From assembly GCF_934643285.1 (NCBI RefSeq), contig NZ_CAKUBT010000001.1, forward strand, positions 186,001-250,000: 64,000 nt of DNA. The letters run 5' to 3'. This document shows, in pieces, positions 51,233 through 60,161 of the stretch. This DNA is from an uncultured Ellagibacter sp. (GTDB taxonomy: Bacteria; Actinomycetota; Coriobacteriia; Coriobacteriales; Eggerthellaceae). The notes under the pieces are model-generated. The model was not told the origin of the DNA. It made no database searches and saw only the letters and a list, made by a program, of their open reading frames with translations. Made by a program: the position numbers and the translations under genes. Each line of letters opens with the position of its first letter. Positions within the stretch are counted from its first letter, which is position 1.

Positions 51233-52007
51233 GAGCGACAGCGCTTCGCGTTTCGCTTGTTTCTTCGACGGGAAGCCGAAAAGCGCAACGTTTCCCTGCG
51301 CTCCGGCGGAAGGGTCTTTGCGACTCGATCGTGACGAGGCGCTCGGGTACCTTGGCTACGGCGACCAGGAACTCGATTGCAAGCTTGCTGCCCGCTTCGA
51401 CGCGATAGCGAAAGAGTGCGAGGAGACGCTTTCGCCCGCCTACTCGTGGGCGGCGTTCGCCATCGATCGCAACGTGCCTGATGGAGAAGACGCAGGGGTG
51501 TATCTTTCCGGGACGTCCGCTCGCCTTGAGGGAATGAGCATGGCGGCGCACATGAAAGGTGCTGCTGGCGTGGCGCTGCTCTCGTGTACGGTGGGAATGG
51601 CATCCGAGCGCGCGATCGCGCGCTACCAAGCGACAAGCCCGACCGAGGCGCTCTTCTACAGCGCCTGCGCTTCCGCGCTTGTGGAAGCGTGCGCGAACCG
51701 CGTCGAAGCCGAGGTGGTCGCAGAAGCGAGCGAGGCGGGGCTACGCACCAACTGGCGTTTCAGCCCAGGCTACGGCGATGCGCCGCTCTCGATGCAGCCC
51801 GCTCTGCTGCGAGCGCTCGGCGCACCTGGGCGTTTGGCGGTGAGCTGCACCGACAGTTTCCTGCTCGTGCCGTCGAAGAGTATCACGTCGGCCATCGGGC
51901 TTTTCGAGCCTGGAACGCGTGCGGCAGGCGTAAGACGAAGCTGCGCCACGTGCTCGCTCGGGCAGGTGTGCATGATACGAAAGCAAGGGAGGACATGCCA
52001 TGGCTAG
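51222..52007 (+). CDS. Stand-alone methionine synthase reactivation domain
   Basis: A 261-residue protein resembling the C-terminal activation domain of MetH (AdoMet-binding; RTNWRFSPGYGDAPLSMQ, read in parts, and VPSKSITSAIGL). It reductively remethylates cob(II)alamin on MetH with AdoMet. The adjacent MetH lacks this domain, so the two form a split enzyme. A Cys-rich end (CATCSLGQVCMIR) is unusual and could bind a metal cluster. GTG start lies within the end of metF; its stop overlaps the metH start. Confidence 0.88.
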   Translation: MPARSDSASRFACFFDGKPKSATFPCAPAEGSLRLDRDEALGYLGYGDQELDCKLAARFDAIAKECEETLSPAYSWAAFAIDRNVPDGEDAGVYLSGTSARLEGMSMAAHMKGAAGVALLSCTVGMASERAIARYQATSPTEALFYSACASALVEACANRVEAEVVAEASEAGLRTNWRFSPGYGDAPLSMQPALLRALGAPGRLAVSCTDSFLLVPSKSITSAIGLFEPGTRAAGVRRSCATCSLGQVCMIRKQGRTCHG

Positions 52008-54528
52008 CGATTTGAGCGGCCTTACCATCAAAGACGAGCACTTAAAGCGCGCACTCGAGGGGCGGGAGTACCTGCTCGTTGACGGTGCCACGGGAACGCA
52101 GATGCAGGAACGAGGCCTCGATGCGCTCGAAGCCGTCCCCGAGCTGCTCTGCAAGACGCACGCAGACGATATCACGGCGATTCACGCATCTTACATCGCG
52201 GCGGGCGCCGAGGTCATCACGACCAATACGTTCAGCGCGAACCGCCTGAAGCTCGGCGATAAGATGAGCGTCGAGGAAGCGTACCGGCTAGCTGCCGACT
52301 GCGCGCGAGCTGCCGGCGCGCCCTACATCGCGGGCGACATCGGCCCGACGGGCTCGCTGCTCGAACCGATGGGAACGCTTTCCTTCGACGAGGCCTACGA
52401 CATCTTCGCTGAACAGGTGCGCGCAGCTGTCGCCGCGGAATGCGACATCATCCTTATCGAGACGATGGCGGATCTGCGCGAGGCGAAGGCCGCCCTGCTC
52501 GCGACGCGCGAAAACTCGACGCTGCCGGTGTTCGTTACGATGACCTTCGGGGAAGACAGCCGAACGTTCCTCGGTACCACTCCCGTGATCGCAGCCGAGG
52601 TCTTAAGCTCGCTCGGCGCGCAGGCGGTCGGCTTCAACTGCTCGCTCGGTCCGGCCGAGCTGACCGGTGCTGCGCGCGCCATGGCGTCCCGCGTGCGCTG
52701 CCCGCTCATAGCGCAGCCCAATGCCGGTTTGCCCCATATGGAAAACGGCGAGACCGTCTTCGACGTCGGTCCTGAGGAGTTCGCGCGCGCAATGGCCCCT
52801 CTGCTCGATGCCGGCGCGAGCATCGTCGGAGGCTGCTGCGGAACGAGTCCCCGATCAATCGAGCTGCTTTCAAAAGAACTCGCCCGCCGCGGGAAGCCGA
52901 CGCCGCGTGCCTTCAAGCCTGCCTGCGTTCTTGCGAGCGCCCAGGAAGCGGTTGTGCTTGAAAAGGGAAAACACGCTGTTGCCGTCATCGGTGAGCGCAT
53001 CAACCCCACGGGCAAGAAAAAGCTTAAAGCCGCGCTGCGCTCGGGCAATCTGGACTACGTCATCGGCGAAGCGGTCACGCAGAGAAACTCAGGCGCCGAT
53101 GTGCTCGACGTGAACGTCGGCCTTCCCGAGCTCGATGAGCCCGCCATGCTCTCCGCCGTCGTCGAAAAGCTCTCGGCCACGGTGACGCTGCCGCTCGTCA
53201 TCGACTCGAGCAACCCCGACGCCATCGAGCGCGTGGTCCGCAGCTACGCAGGAAAGCCGCTGATCAATTCCGTAAACGGCAAGCGCGAGAGCCTCGACGC
53301 CGTGTTGCCGCTCGCCAAGAAGTACGGCTGCGCGGTCATCGGGCTCGCACTCGACGAGTCAGGCATCCCGCCGACAGCCGAGGGGCGTTTTGCCGTTGCC
53401 GAGAAGATCGTCGCCGAAGCCGAGCGCATCGGAATCCCCCGCGAGGACATCGTGATCGACTGCCTCGTCATGGCCGTCGCCACAAATCAGAACGAAGCGA
53501 TGGAAATCGTGAAGGCAGTGTCGCTTGTCAAGGAGCGCCTCGGAGTACGCACGGTGCTCGGTGTGTCAAATGTGAGCTTCGGCATCCCCCAGCGCGCGCT
53601 TCTGAACAGCACGTTTCTAGCGGCTGCTCTCGGCTGCGGGCTCGACTTTCCGATCCTTAACCCCTCTTCGGCGCGCTATATGGACACGGTGCACGCCTTC
53701 CGGGTCTTAAATATGCAGGACGAGGGCGCGGTGCGCTACATCGAGGACTACGCGAATGCGCCCGACCCCTACACGGCGTCCGTAGGCACGGCGGCGGCGC
53801 AGGCGGGAACCCTTCCGCAGCCGCAGCCCGCGAAGCCAACCGACGCCGCTTGCCCGATCGCTATACCGGAGTCGCTCGCGCATGCATCGGGCGAGATCGA
53901 GCAGGTTGTCAATCTCATCATGTCAGGCCGTAAGGGCCCTATGGGAGAAATGACCGAGAAGCTTCTTGCGTCCTGCGATGCGCTCGACGTCGTGAACGGG
54001 GCATTCATCCCCGCACTCGATGTCGTTGGCAAGAAATTCGATGCAGGCGAGTTCTTCTTGCCCCAGCTCATGGCGTCGGCCGAGGCCGTGAAGGCGGGCT
54101 TCGACGTCGTGCGCGAGCATATGGGAGAATCGGGCGCAGCCATCGACGACGGGCGCGCGATCGTCGTCGCGACCGTGAAGGGCGACATCCACGACATCGG
54201 CAAGAACATCGTGAAGATGCTGCTTGAGAATTACGGGTACCGTGTCATTGACCTGGGGCGCGACGTTGATCCGAGCGAGATTTTGCGCGTCGTGCGCGAG
54301 CAGAACGTCCGCCTCGTCGGCCTATCGGCCCTCATGACGACGACCGTGAAGGCGATGGAGGAGACGATCGAGCTGCTGCATCGCGAAGTGCCAGGGTGCT
54401 CGGTGTTCGTCGGCGGTGCCGTGCTCACGCCCGAATACGCCGCTCAGATCCACGCCGACCACTACAGCAAGGACGCGGCAGATTCGGCGCGCTATGCGGA
54501 AGAGTATTTCGCGAGCATCGGCCTGTAA
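52000..54528 (+). CDS. metH: Cobalamin-dependent methionine synthase, lacking the activation domain
   Basis: An 842-residue enzyme: homocysteine domain (to about 310) with zinc cysteines C214 and C279/C280 (GGCCG), pterin-binding barrel (IGERINPTGKKKLK), B12 cap helices, and B12 domain with base-off ligand His731 in DIHDIG. E. coli MetH has about 1,230 residues; the missing part is supplied by the preceding gene. AAGGGAGG precedes the ATG. A 20-bp terminator follows. Confidence 0.95.
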   Translation: MASDLSGLTIKDEHLKRALEGREYLLVDGATGTQMQERGLDALEAVPELLCKTHADDITAIHASYIAAGAEVITTNTFSANRLKLGDKMSVEEAYRLAADCARAAGAPYIAGDIGPTGSLLEPMGTLSFDEAYDIFAEQVRAAVAAECDIILIETMADLREAKAALLATRENSTLPVFVTMTFGEDSRTFLGTTPVIAAEVLSSLGAQAVGFNCSLGPAELTGAARAMASRVRCPLIAQPNAGLPHMENGETVFDVGPEEFARAMAPLLDAGASIVGGCCGTSPRSIELLSKELARRGKPTPRAFKPACVLASAQEAVVLEKGKHAVAVIGERINPTGKKKLKAALRSGNLDYVIGEAVTQRNSGADVLDVNVGLPELDEPAMLSAVVEKLSATVTLPLVIDSSNPDAIERVVRSYAGKPLINSVNGKRESLDAVLPLAKKYGCAVIGLALDESGIPPTAEGRFAVAEKIVAEAERIGIPREDIVIDCLVMAVATNQNEAMEIVKAVSLVKERLGVRTVLGVSNVSFGIPQRALLNSTFLAAALGCGLDFPILNPSSARYMDTVHAFRVLNMQDEGAVRYIEDYANAPDPYTASVGTAAAQAGTLPQPQPAKPTDAACPIAIPESLAHASGEIEQVVNLIMSGRKGPMGEMTEKLLASCDALDVVNGAFIPALDVVGKKFDAGEFFLPQLMASAEAVKAGFDVVREHMGESGAAIDDGRAIVVATVKGDIHDIGKNIVKMLLENYGYRVIDLGRDVDPSEILRVVREQNVRLVGLSALMTTTVKAMEETIELLHREVPGCSVFVGGAVLTPEYAAQIHADHYSKDAADSARYAEEYFASIGL

Positions 54529-54553
54529 GAGGCGCTGCTGCGTCATGGATGCG

Positions 54554-54600
54554 AAGGAGCCTTCCGTTTCCCGTGATCGGGAAACGGAAGGCTCCTTTAG
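54554..54600 (+). terminator. 20-bp perfect terminator after metH
   Basis: AAGGAGCCTTCCGTTTCCCG (54554-54573) pairs without mismatch with 54578-54597 around loop TGAT; the stem ends in CTCCTTTAG. It separates metH from convergent mtaB. Confidence 0.85.
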
Positions 54601-54655
54601 CTTGGAGGCAATATTACTTCGGCGAACGTTCGTCTCGCACAGCGGGAAACCCCAG

Positions 54656-55888
54656 CTAGAGCGTAACCTCGATCATCTCGCCCGCCTTCGCGTTCTTTGG
54701 CGCGGGGACCTCGAAGTAGCTCTCCGTGAGGGCAATTCCCTCTTCCTCGACGACGGCGAGCTCGCGTGTGCCCTTGCGGGCCTCGCGCTCCTTGTCGCGC
54801 AGCAGGTCTCCCAAATCGCGCAGTCGCTGGGCGCGATCGGCCTTCACGCCGGGAGGTACTTGATCGATGCGCGCCGCTGCGGGCGTTCCCTCGCGCTTCG
54901 AGTACGGGAACACGTGAATCTTCGAGAACCGGCAGGTGCGGGCGACGCGGAGCGTGTCTTCGAACTCCGCTTCCGTCTCGCCGGGGAACCCGCAGATGAT
55001 GTCAGTCGACAGCGACAGCTCGGGAACGCGCTCGTACAGGTTTGCGACGATTGCCTCGAAATGCTCTGCGCTGTAAGGGCGGTGCATCTCGCGCAGCACC
55101 TTCGAGTTGCCCGATTGCAGGGGAAGGTGAAGGTGTCGGCAGACGCGCCCGCCTGCCGTTGCGAGCACCTCGACCAGATCGTCATGCACGTCGCGCGGCT
55201 CGACGCTCGAAACGCGGAAGCGCACGGGGTATTCCCCCTCTTCGTGCAGGTCAGCCGTCTCTTCGAGAAGCGTCCGCAAAAGGTCGGCGAGCCCTGTCGC
55301 CTCCCCCGTCTCCTCGTTGCGCCATCGGTAGGAGCCGAGGTTTATCCCGGTGAGGACGATTTCTTTCACGCCGGCACTCGCAAGCGCTCGGCATTGACGC
55401 ACGACCTCGCAAGGATCCACGCTGGTCGCCTTCCCGCGTGCAACGTGCACGACGCAGTAGGTGCAGGCATTGTTGCAGCCGTCCTGGACCTTTACGCCCA
55501 CGCGGGTGCGGTAGCCCTCCCCAACGGGAAGCGCGGGCCCGTGCGCCGCGGCGTCAAGTCCCCAAGCGCCGGCATCGATCGAGGATGCAAGTTCGGCTTT
55601 CCCCATGACGCGCACGCGAGGATCCATTGCAAGGAAGGTGTCCTTGTCGATGGCCGCGGCGCACCCAGTGACGATGACGGTCGCACGGTCGTTCGCGCGC
55701 AACGCTCCTCGCACGGCCTTGCGCGTCTTCTTCTCGGCCTCGCCCGTAACCGTGCAGGTGTTCACCACGATGAGGTCGGCGTCGGCCGCATCGCAGCTTT
55801 TCGCACCGTGGGCATCGAGGGAAGACGCGAAGGCGTCCGACTCGACGCGGTTAACCTTGCAGCCGAGGTTGACGACGGCATACTTCAT
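54656..55888 (-). CDS. mtaB: tRNA t6A37 methylthiotransferase
   Basis: A 410-residue radical-SAM methylthiotransferase making ms2t6A at A37. MTTase N-domain (VVNLGCKVNRVESDA), cluster CNNACTYC, and a short TRAM region. LGCKVN and its place after rsmE and dnaJ favour MtaB over MiaB/RimO. It overlaps rsmE by four bases (ATGA). Confidence 0.92.
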   Translation of the reverse strand: MKYAVVNLGCKVNRVESDAFASSLDAHGAKSCDAADADLIVVNTCTVTGEAEKKTRKAVRGALRANDRATVIVTGCAAAIDKDTFLAMDPRVRVMGKAELASSIDAGAWGLDAAAHGPALPVGEGYRTRVGVKVQDGCNNACTYCVVHVARGKATSVDPCEVVRQCRALASAGVKEIVLTGINLGSYRWRNEETGEATGLADLLRTLLEETADLHEEGEYPVRFRVSSVEPRDVHDDLVEVLATAGGRVCRHLHLPLQSGNSKVLREMHRPYSAEHFEAIVANLYERVPELSLSTDIICGFPGETEAEFEDTLRVARTCRFSKIHVFPYSKREGTPAAARIDQVPPGVKADRAQRLRDLGDLLRDKEREARKGTRELAVVEEEGIALTESYFEVPAPKNAKAGEMIEVTL

Positions 55889-56679
55889 CGAGTGCCTCCA
55901 AGTTTTCCCAGCTCATACAAGGCGAGAGCTGGTGCTACGACGCCCGCCGTCTCCGTGCGGAGAATCGATGAGCCCAAGCTGACGAGCGATGAGCGGGGGT
56001 TCGCGTCCAAAAAGAATCCGACCTCGCGCTCGGTGAGCCCGCCCTCGGGCCCGACCACGACGGCGATGCGCGCATCGCTACGGCTGCAGGTGCACTCCGA
56101 AAGCCCCCGCTCGATCGCGTGCGCAAGCGAAGCAGTTTGGGGAGCCTCCTCCCAGCAGATGAGCACGGCGGTCGCCTCTGCAAGCTCGGACGCCGCCTCC
56201 TTCGCGCTCCGGGGCTCAACTACCTCGGGGATGCGCGGCTGACCCGACTGCATCGCGGCGCTCTTCGCGATGGAGCGCCAGCGGTCAAGGCGTGTCCTCG
56301 TTTTCTTCTGGTCGAGCTTCACGATGGAGCGCTCGCAGGTCAGGGGCATAAATGCCACCACGCCGAGCTCGGTTGCATGTCGAATGACCGAATCCATCTT
56401 CTCGCCCTTGGCAAGACCCTGCACGAGCATCACAAGCGGGCCGTCGTCGGTCGCGTCCTCGTGGCGCGTTATGCGCACGAGGGGGAAATCGTCGTCAAAG
56501 GATGTAATCTCGCATTCGAAGTAATCCTGAGCCGCATCGATGACCGCGATGTGCTCGCCCGGGGCCAAGCGCAAAACTTTAGCGTGCTTGGCGTCATCGC
56601 GCGCGAGCCGCAAGGGGAAAACCTCCTGCGGCTCGACGGCGATAACCTGACTCTCAAGGAAGAAACGTGGCAGTGACAT
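55885..56679 (-). CDS. rsmE: 16S rRNA m3U1498 methyltransferase
   Basis: A 264-residue SPOUT methyltransferase with N-terminal PUA-like domain. C-terminal knot motifs GPEGGLTEREVG and LGSSILRTETA are diagnostic. In-frame TTG at 56691 is an alternative; ATG 56679 begins MSLPRFF, typical of the family. Between dnaJ and mtaB. Confidence 0.94.
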   Translation of the reverse strand: MSLPRFFLESQVIAVEPQEVFPLRLARDDAKHAKVLRLAPGEHIAVIDAAQDYFECEITSFDDDFPLVRITRHEDATDDGPLVMLVQGLAKGEKMDSVIRHATELGVVAFMPLTCERSIVKLDQKKTRTRLDRWRSIAKSAAMQSGQPRIPEVVEPRSAKEAASELAEATAVLICWEEAPQTASLAHAIERGLSECTCSRSDARIAVVVGPEGGLTEREVGFFLDANPRSSLVSLGSSILRTETAGVVAPALALYELGKLGGTR

Positions 56680-56708
56680 GGGTGTTTGCAACCTACCCTT
56701 CAGGTGCG

Positions 56709-57851
56709 CTAATTGAAGGCGTCGCGCAGCTTTTGTAGCGGGCTTCGGGGAGCCGCCACCTCTTCGCCCATCTCGTCTGCGAGCTTCTCAAGCAGTTCGC
56801 GCTGCTTCTTCGTGATCTTTTCGGGGATGATAACGTTCACATGGACGTACATGTTCCCGCGGATGTCGCTCTTCAAGCGCGGCATGCCGAAGCCCTTCAC
56901 GCGAACAACCTGCTCGTTTTGGCATCCCGCGGGGATGCGGACCTGCACCTTCTCGTCGGGCATGATGCCGTCGATCTCGATTTCGGCACCGAGAATCGCC
57001 TGGATGAAGGACACGTTCGCGCGCCCATGCAAGTCGTCGCCGTCGCGCTCGAAGAACTCATGCGGCTGGACGCGACAGGTGACGATAAGGTCGCCCGCCT
57101 GCGCACCCTGGATGCCTGCTTCGCCGAAGCCGCCCACGCGCAGCTGCTGGCCGTCGCGGATACCCGCAGGTACCTTCACCGTGACGCGCTGGCGATCGGG
57201 GACGCGGCCCTGACCTTCGCATTCGGGGCAGGGATTCTCGATCGACGAACCGGTGCCGTTGCACTTCTTGCAGGTCGTGGCCGTCTGCATGTCGCCCAAA
57301 AACGTGCGTTGAACGCTGACGACGCGGCCCTTGCCGCCGCATTCGGGGCAGGTGACGACCTTGCCGTTCTCGCCGAGGCCCGTGCCTTTGCAGTCGGGGC
57401 AGGGAGCGAGGCGGTCGTAGACGATTTCCTTCTCGACGCCGCGTGCGACTTCTTCGAGCGTGATGCGCAGGCCGACGCCCATGTCGCGGCCTTCCTTGCG
57501 CGCGGGCCGTCCGCCCTGGCCGCCTTGGCCGCCGAAGAACGACGAGAAGATGTCGCCCATGCCGCCGAAGCCGCCGCCAAACAGGTCGTCGAAGTCGACG
57601 TAGCCGGACCCGCCGCCGTATCCGCCGCCCGCAGCGCCGGGGATAGTCCCGAAACGGTCGTACTGCGCGCGCTTGTTGGGGTCGGAGAGAACGTCGTATG
57701 CCTCGTTGAGCTCCTTGAACTGGTCCTCAGCGTCGGCAGCTTTGTTCACGTCGGGGTGCAGCTCGCGCGCACGGCGACGAAACGCTTTCTTGATCTCGGC
57801 GTCGGACGCGTCCTTCGACACGCCGAGAATCTCATACAGGTCCTTGGCCAT
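56709..57851 (-). CDS. dnaJ: Chaperone DnaJ
   Basis: A 380-residue type-I Hsp40: J domain with HPD (about 33-35), Gly/Phe-rich segment (GGGYGGGSGYVDFDD), four zinc repeats (CPDCKGTG, CPECGGKG, CKKCNGTG, CPECEGQG), and a C-terminal substrate domain. It follows hrcA, so heat control by HrcA/CIRCE is expected. SD GAAAGG upstream of ATG. Confidence 0.97.
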   Translation of the reverse strand: MAKDLYEILGVSKDASDAEIKKAFRRRARELHPDVNKAADAEDQFKELNEAYDVLSDPNKRAQYDRFGTIPGAAGGGYGGGSGYVDFDDLFGGGFGGMGDIFSSFFGGQGGQGGRPARKEGRDMGVGLRITLEEVARGVEKEIVYDRLAPCPDCKGTGLGENGKVVTCPECGGKGRVVSVQRTFLGDMQTATTCKKCNGTGSSIENPCPECEGQGRVPDRQRVTVKVPAGIRDGQQLRVGGFGEAGIQGAQAGDLIVTCRVQPHEFFERDGDDLHGRANVSFIQAILGAEIEIDGIMPDEKVQVRIPAGCQNEQVVRVKGFGMPRLKSDIRGNMYVHVNVIIPEKITKKQRELLEKLADEMGEEVAAPRSPLQKLRDAFN

Positions 57852-57905
57852 CTCTTGCCTTTCTCAACTACTCTCGTCAGCGGCTCGTCAAAGCCGCACA
57901 GTTCA

Positions 57906-58916
57906 CTACGATTCGCCAAGCGCCGCGCTTGCCGCGCGCACGGCTTGGATAACCTTCGAATAATCCATTCGCGTCGGCCCGATGACGGCAACGACGCCTT
58001 CCGCCTCTCCGCGTCCGTAGCGGCTCGCCACGACGGACACCCCCGAGAGGCCCTCGGTCTTGTTTTCCTTCCCGATTTGCACGGAGAGGTCCTCGTCGGT
58101 GCTCGTCAGATCGTCGAGGATATGCAGAAGCACCGTGTCGTCCTCGAGCACCTGCACAAGCGGCAGCACCGCGTCGGTGTGCGAGAACTCGGGCTGCGCG
58201 AGAAGCGCGCTCATACCGAGCTGATGAGTGCGCCCCGTCTGCCCTTCCTGGATGCAGGAGAGCACCTCGTCGAGCACTGCGCGCACGAGCGGATCGGAGA
58301 AGGCGCGCTTCATGCCAAAAGACAGGCCGCGTTCCACGTCGGAGAGCGATTTCCCGCAAAGTGCCTTGCTGAGCAGGACTTGGATGCGCGAAAGCTCGTC
58401 GCTGCCGACGGGGATGGTGAAGTCCATTTGGCGGTTGAAGACGTTGCCGTCTTCGGTCACGACAACACAGATAGCGCGAAACGCCGTAAGGCTCACGAGC
58501 GTAATCTGCTTGATGCGCGTCTCGAGAACCGTCGGCGCAAGGACAATCGACAGGCAATCGGTAAGCCTGGCGAGCGCGCTTGAGGTTTGCTCGAGGAGCG
58601 AATCGAGTTCCGAGGCGCTTTTGCGCAGGTTCTCGGCGACCGCTCGGTAGCGCTCCTCGTCAGGAAGCGAATCATTTGCCAGCAAATCGTCCACGAAGGT
58701 GCGGTACCCGAAATCGGTCGGGATGCGACCTGCGGAAGTATGGGGCTGCGCGATATAGCCTTCGTCTTCGAGGATCGAAAGCTCGTTTCGGACGGTGGCA
58801 GGGCTCACGCCGAGCTTATAGCGCTCGGTGAGCGTTCGAGACCCGACGGGCAAAGCGCGCGCCACGTATTCCTCGATGAGCGCCGCGAGAACGCGCTGCC
58901 TTCTATCTGAGAGCAT
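57906..58916 (-). CDS. hrcA: Heat-inducible transcription repressor HrcA
   Basis: A 336-residue repressor: N-terminal winged HTH (LPVGSRTLTERYKLGVSPATVRNE, read in parts; GYIAQPHTSAGRIPT) and GAF-like C-domain. ATG at 58916 has AAAGGGG; the frame's upstream extension lacks a ribosome site. A half-degenerate CIRCE lies 46 bases upstream, implying autoregulation of hrcA-dnaJ-rsmE-mtaB. Confidence 0.95.
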   Translation of the reverse strand: MLSDRRQRVLAALIEEYVARALPVGSRTLTERYKLGVSPATVRNELSILEDEGYIAQPHTSAGRIPTDFGYRTFVDDLLANDSLPDEERYRAVAENLRKSASELDSLLEQTSSALARLTDCLSIVLAPTVLETRIKQITLVSLTAFRAICVVVTEDGNVFNRQMDFTIPVGSDELSRIQVLLSKALCGKSLSDVERGLSFGMKRAFSDPLVRAVLDEVLSCIQEGQTGRTHQLGMSALLAQPEFSHTDAVLPLVQVLEDDTVLLHILDDLTSTDEDLSVQIGKENKTEGLSGVSVVASRYGRGEAEGVVAVIGPTRMDYSKVIQAVRAASAALGES

Positions 58917-58962
58917 GACTTCACCCCTTTCATCTCGATGTCTGCCATGCCAAAAAGCCATT

Positions 58963-58989
58963 CTAGCAGCCGATGCCTTCGAGTGCTAA
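58963..58989 (-). promoter_or_regulatory. CIRCE element, one half degenerate
   Basis: On the minus strand TTAGCACTC (perfect), 9-bp spacer, GGCTGCTAG (6 of 9 matches to GAGTGCTAA). A TAGAAT -10 (58960-58965) abuts it, with the CIRCE covering the -35 and spacer. Confidence 0.82.
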
Positions 58990-59051
58990 AGAATTTGGCA
59001 AGGTGCGCCATATCTTGATAGATGCATCACAGGACTCGTGTGCGCAGAGGC

Positions 59052-60161
59052 TTATGCGAGGTCGAAAAGCGCGCCGTAGAGCTCGTTTCCGAGGAGCCAT
59101 CCCCGCTCGGTCGGGCGCAGGCGGCCCTCGCTCCAGTCTGCGAGGCCCTCCTCGACAAGCTCGCCGATCGTCTCGTCGAGGCGCGGGAGCATGAGCCTGG
59201 CCTCGGCAATCTTCTCCTCGGAGACGCCGCGCGTCATGCGCATGCCGAGCATGAGGTCCTCGGCGACCATCTGCGCGGCGTTCAAGTCGTCAGTCACCGA
59301 ACCGTCGGTCATGCGCATCCGCCGCTCGCTGTTCTGCGTCATAGTTGCCGCTGAAGTGCCGATTCCCAAATACGGCACGCCCGTCCAGTAGGCGATGTTG
59401 TGGCGGCATGCAAAGCCCGGCTTCGCGTAGCTTGCGACCTCGTAGCGCTCAAAGCCGGCGGCGGTAAGAAGCGACTGCGCGATTTCCATCTGATCAGCCT
59501 CAACGTCGTCGTCGGGCTCGGGCAGCTCACCTGAGAGCACCATGCGGTCGAAAGGAGTATGCGGTTCGATGGTGAGCGGGTAGACGCTTATGTGAGAGAC
59601 TCCGAGCTCGATAGCGCGAGAGACGCTTTGCTCGAAGGATTCCGCGCTCTGCCCGGGGATTCCGCACATAAGATCGCAGCTCACGTTGGCGAATCGCTCG
59701 TGAGCCGCCTCGATAGCGCGGCAGGCAGCCTGCGCGTCGTGGGCGCGCCCGATGGTTTCAAGCACCTTGTCGTCGAAGCTCTGCACGCCAATGGAGAGCC
59801 TGTTCACCCCAAGAGCCCAGATGTCGCGGACCATGTTCGGAGTGAGGCTTTCGGGGTTCGCCTCCATCGAGCATTCCACGTCGGGCTCGAGTCGCATCGA
59901 TGTCGAGAGCGCGTAGAGCAGCATAGACAGCCGAGACATCCCGATATGGCTCGGAGTGCCCCCGCCCAGATATAACGTCTCGATTGCTGAGAGCTCGCCT
60001 TCCTTCGACTTGCGGCGGATTGCGAGGCAGAGGTCTTCCACGTACGCGTCGATGCGCGGGTCGTCCGCGGCGACGGCAGACGTGGTGAAATCGCAGTACG
60101 AGCAGCGCTTCACGCAGAAAGGCAGGTGCAGATAGAGAGCGCGGTAGGGATCGTGCGGCAT
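59052..60161 (-). CDS. hemW: Heme chaperone HemW-type radical SAM protein
   Basis: A 369-residue radical-SAM protein with cluster cysteines 16, 20 and 23 (CVKRCSYCDF), GGGTPS and a C-terminal HemW domain. As in HemW, the N-terminal extension of true coproporphyrinogen oxidase HemN is absent. It likely transfers heme. Its start shares one base with the dus stop (TGATG). Confidence 0.88.
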   Translation of the reverse strand: MPHDPYRALYLHLPFCVKRCSYCDFTTSAVAADDPRIDAYVEDLCLAIRRKSKEGELSAIETLYLGGGTPSHIGMSRLSMLLYALSTSMRLEPDVECSMEANPESLTPNMVRDIWALGVNRLSIGVQSFDDKVLETIGRAHDAQAACRAIEAAHERFANVSCDLMCGIPGQSAESFEQSVSRAIELGVSHISVYPLTIEPHTPFDRMVLSGELPEPDDDVEADQMEIAQSLLTAAGFERYEVASYAKPGFACRHNIAYWTGVPYLGIGTSAATMTQNSERRMRMTDGSVTDDLNAAQMVAEDLMLGMRMTRGVSEEKIAEARLMLPRLDETIGELVEEGLADWSEGRLRPTERGWLLGNELYGALFDLA

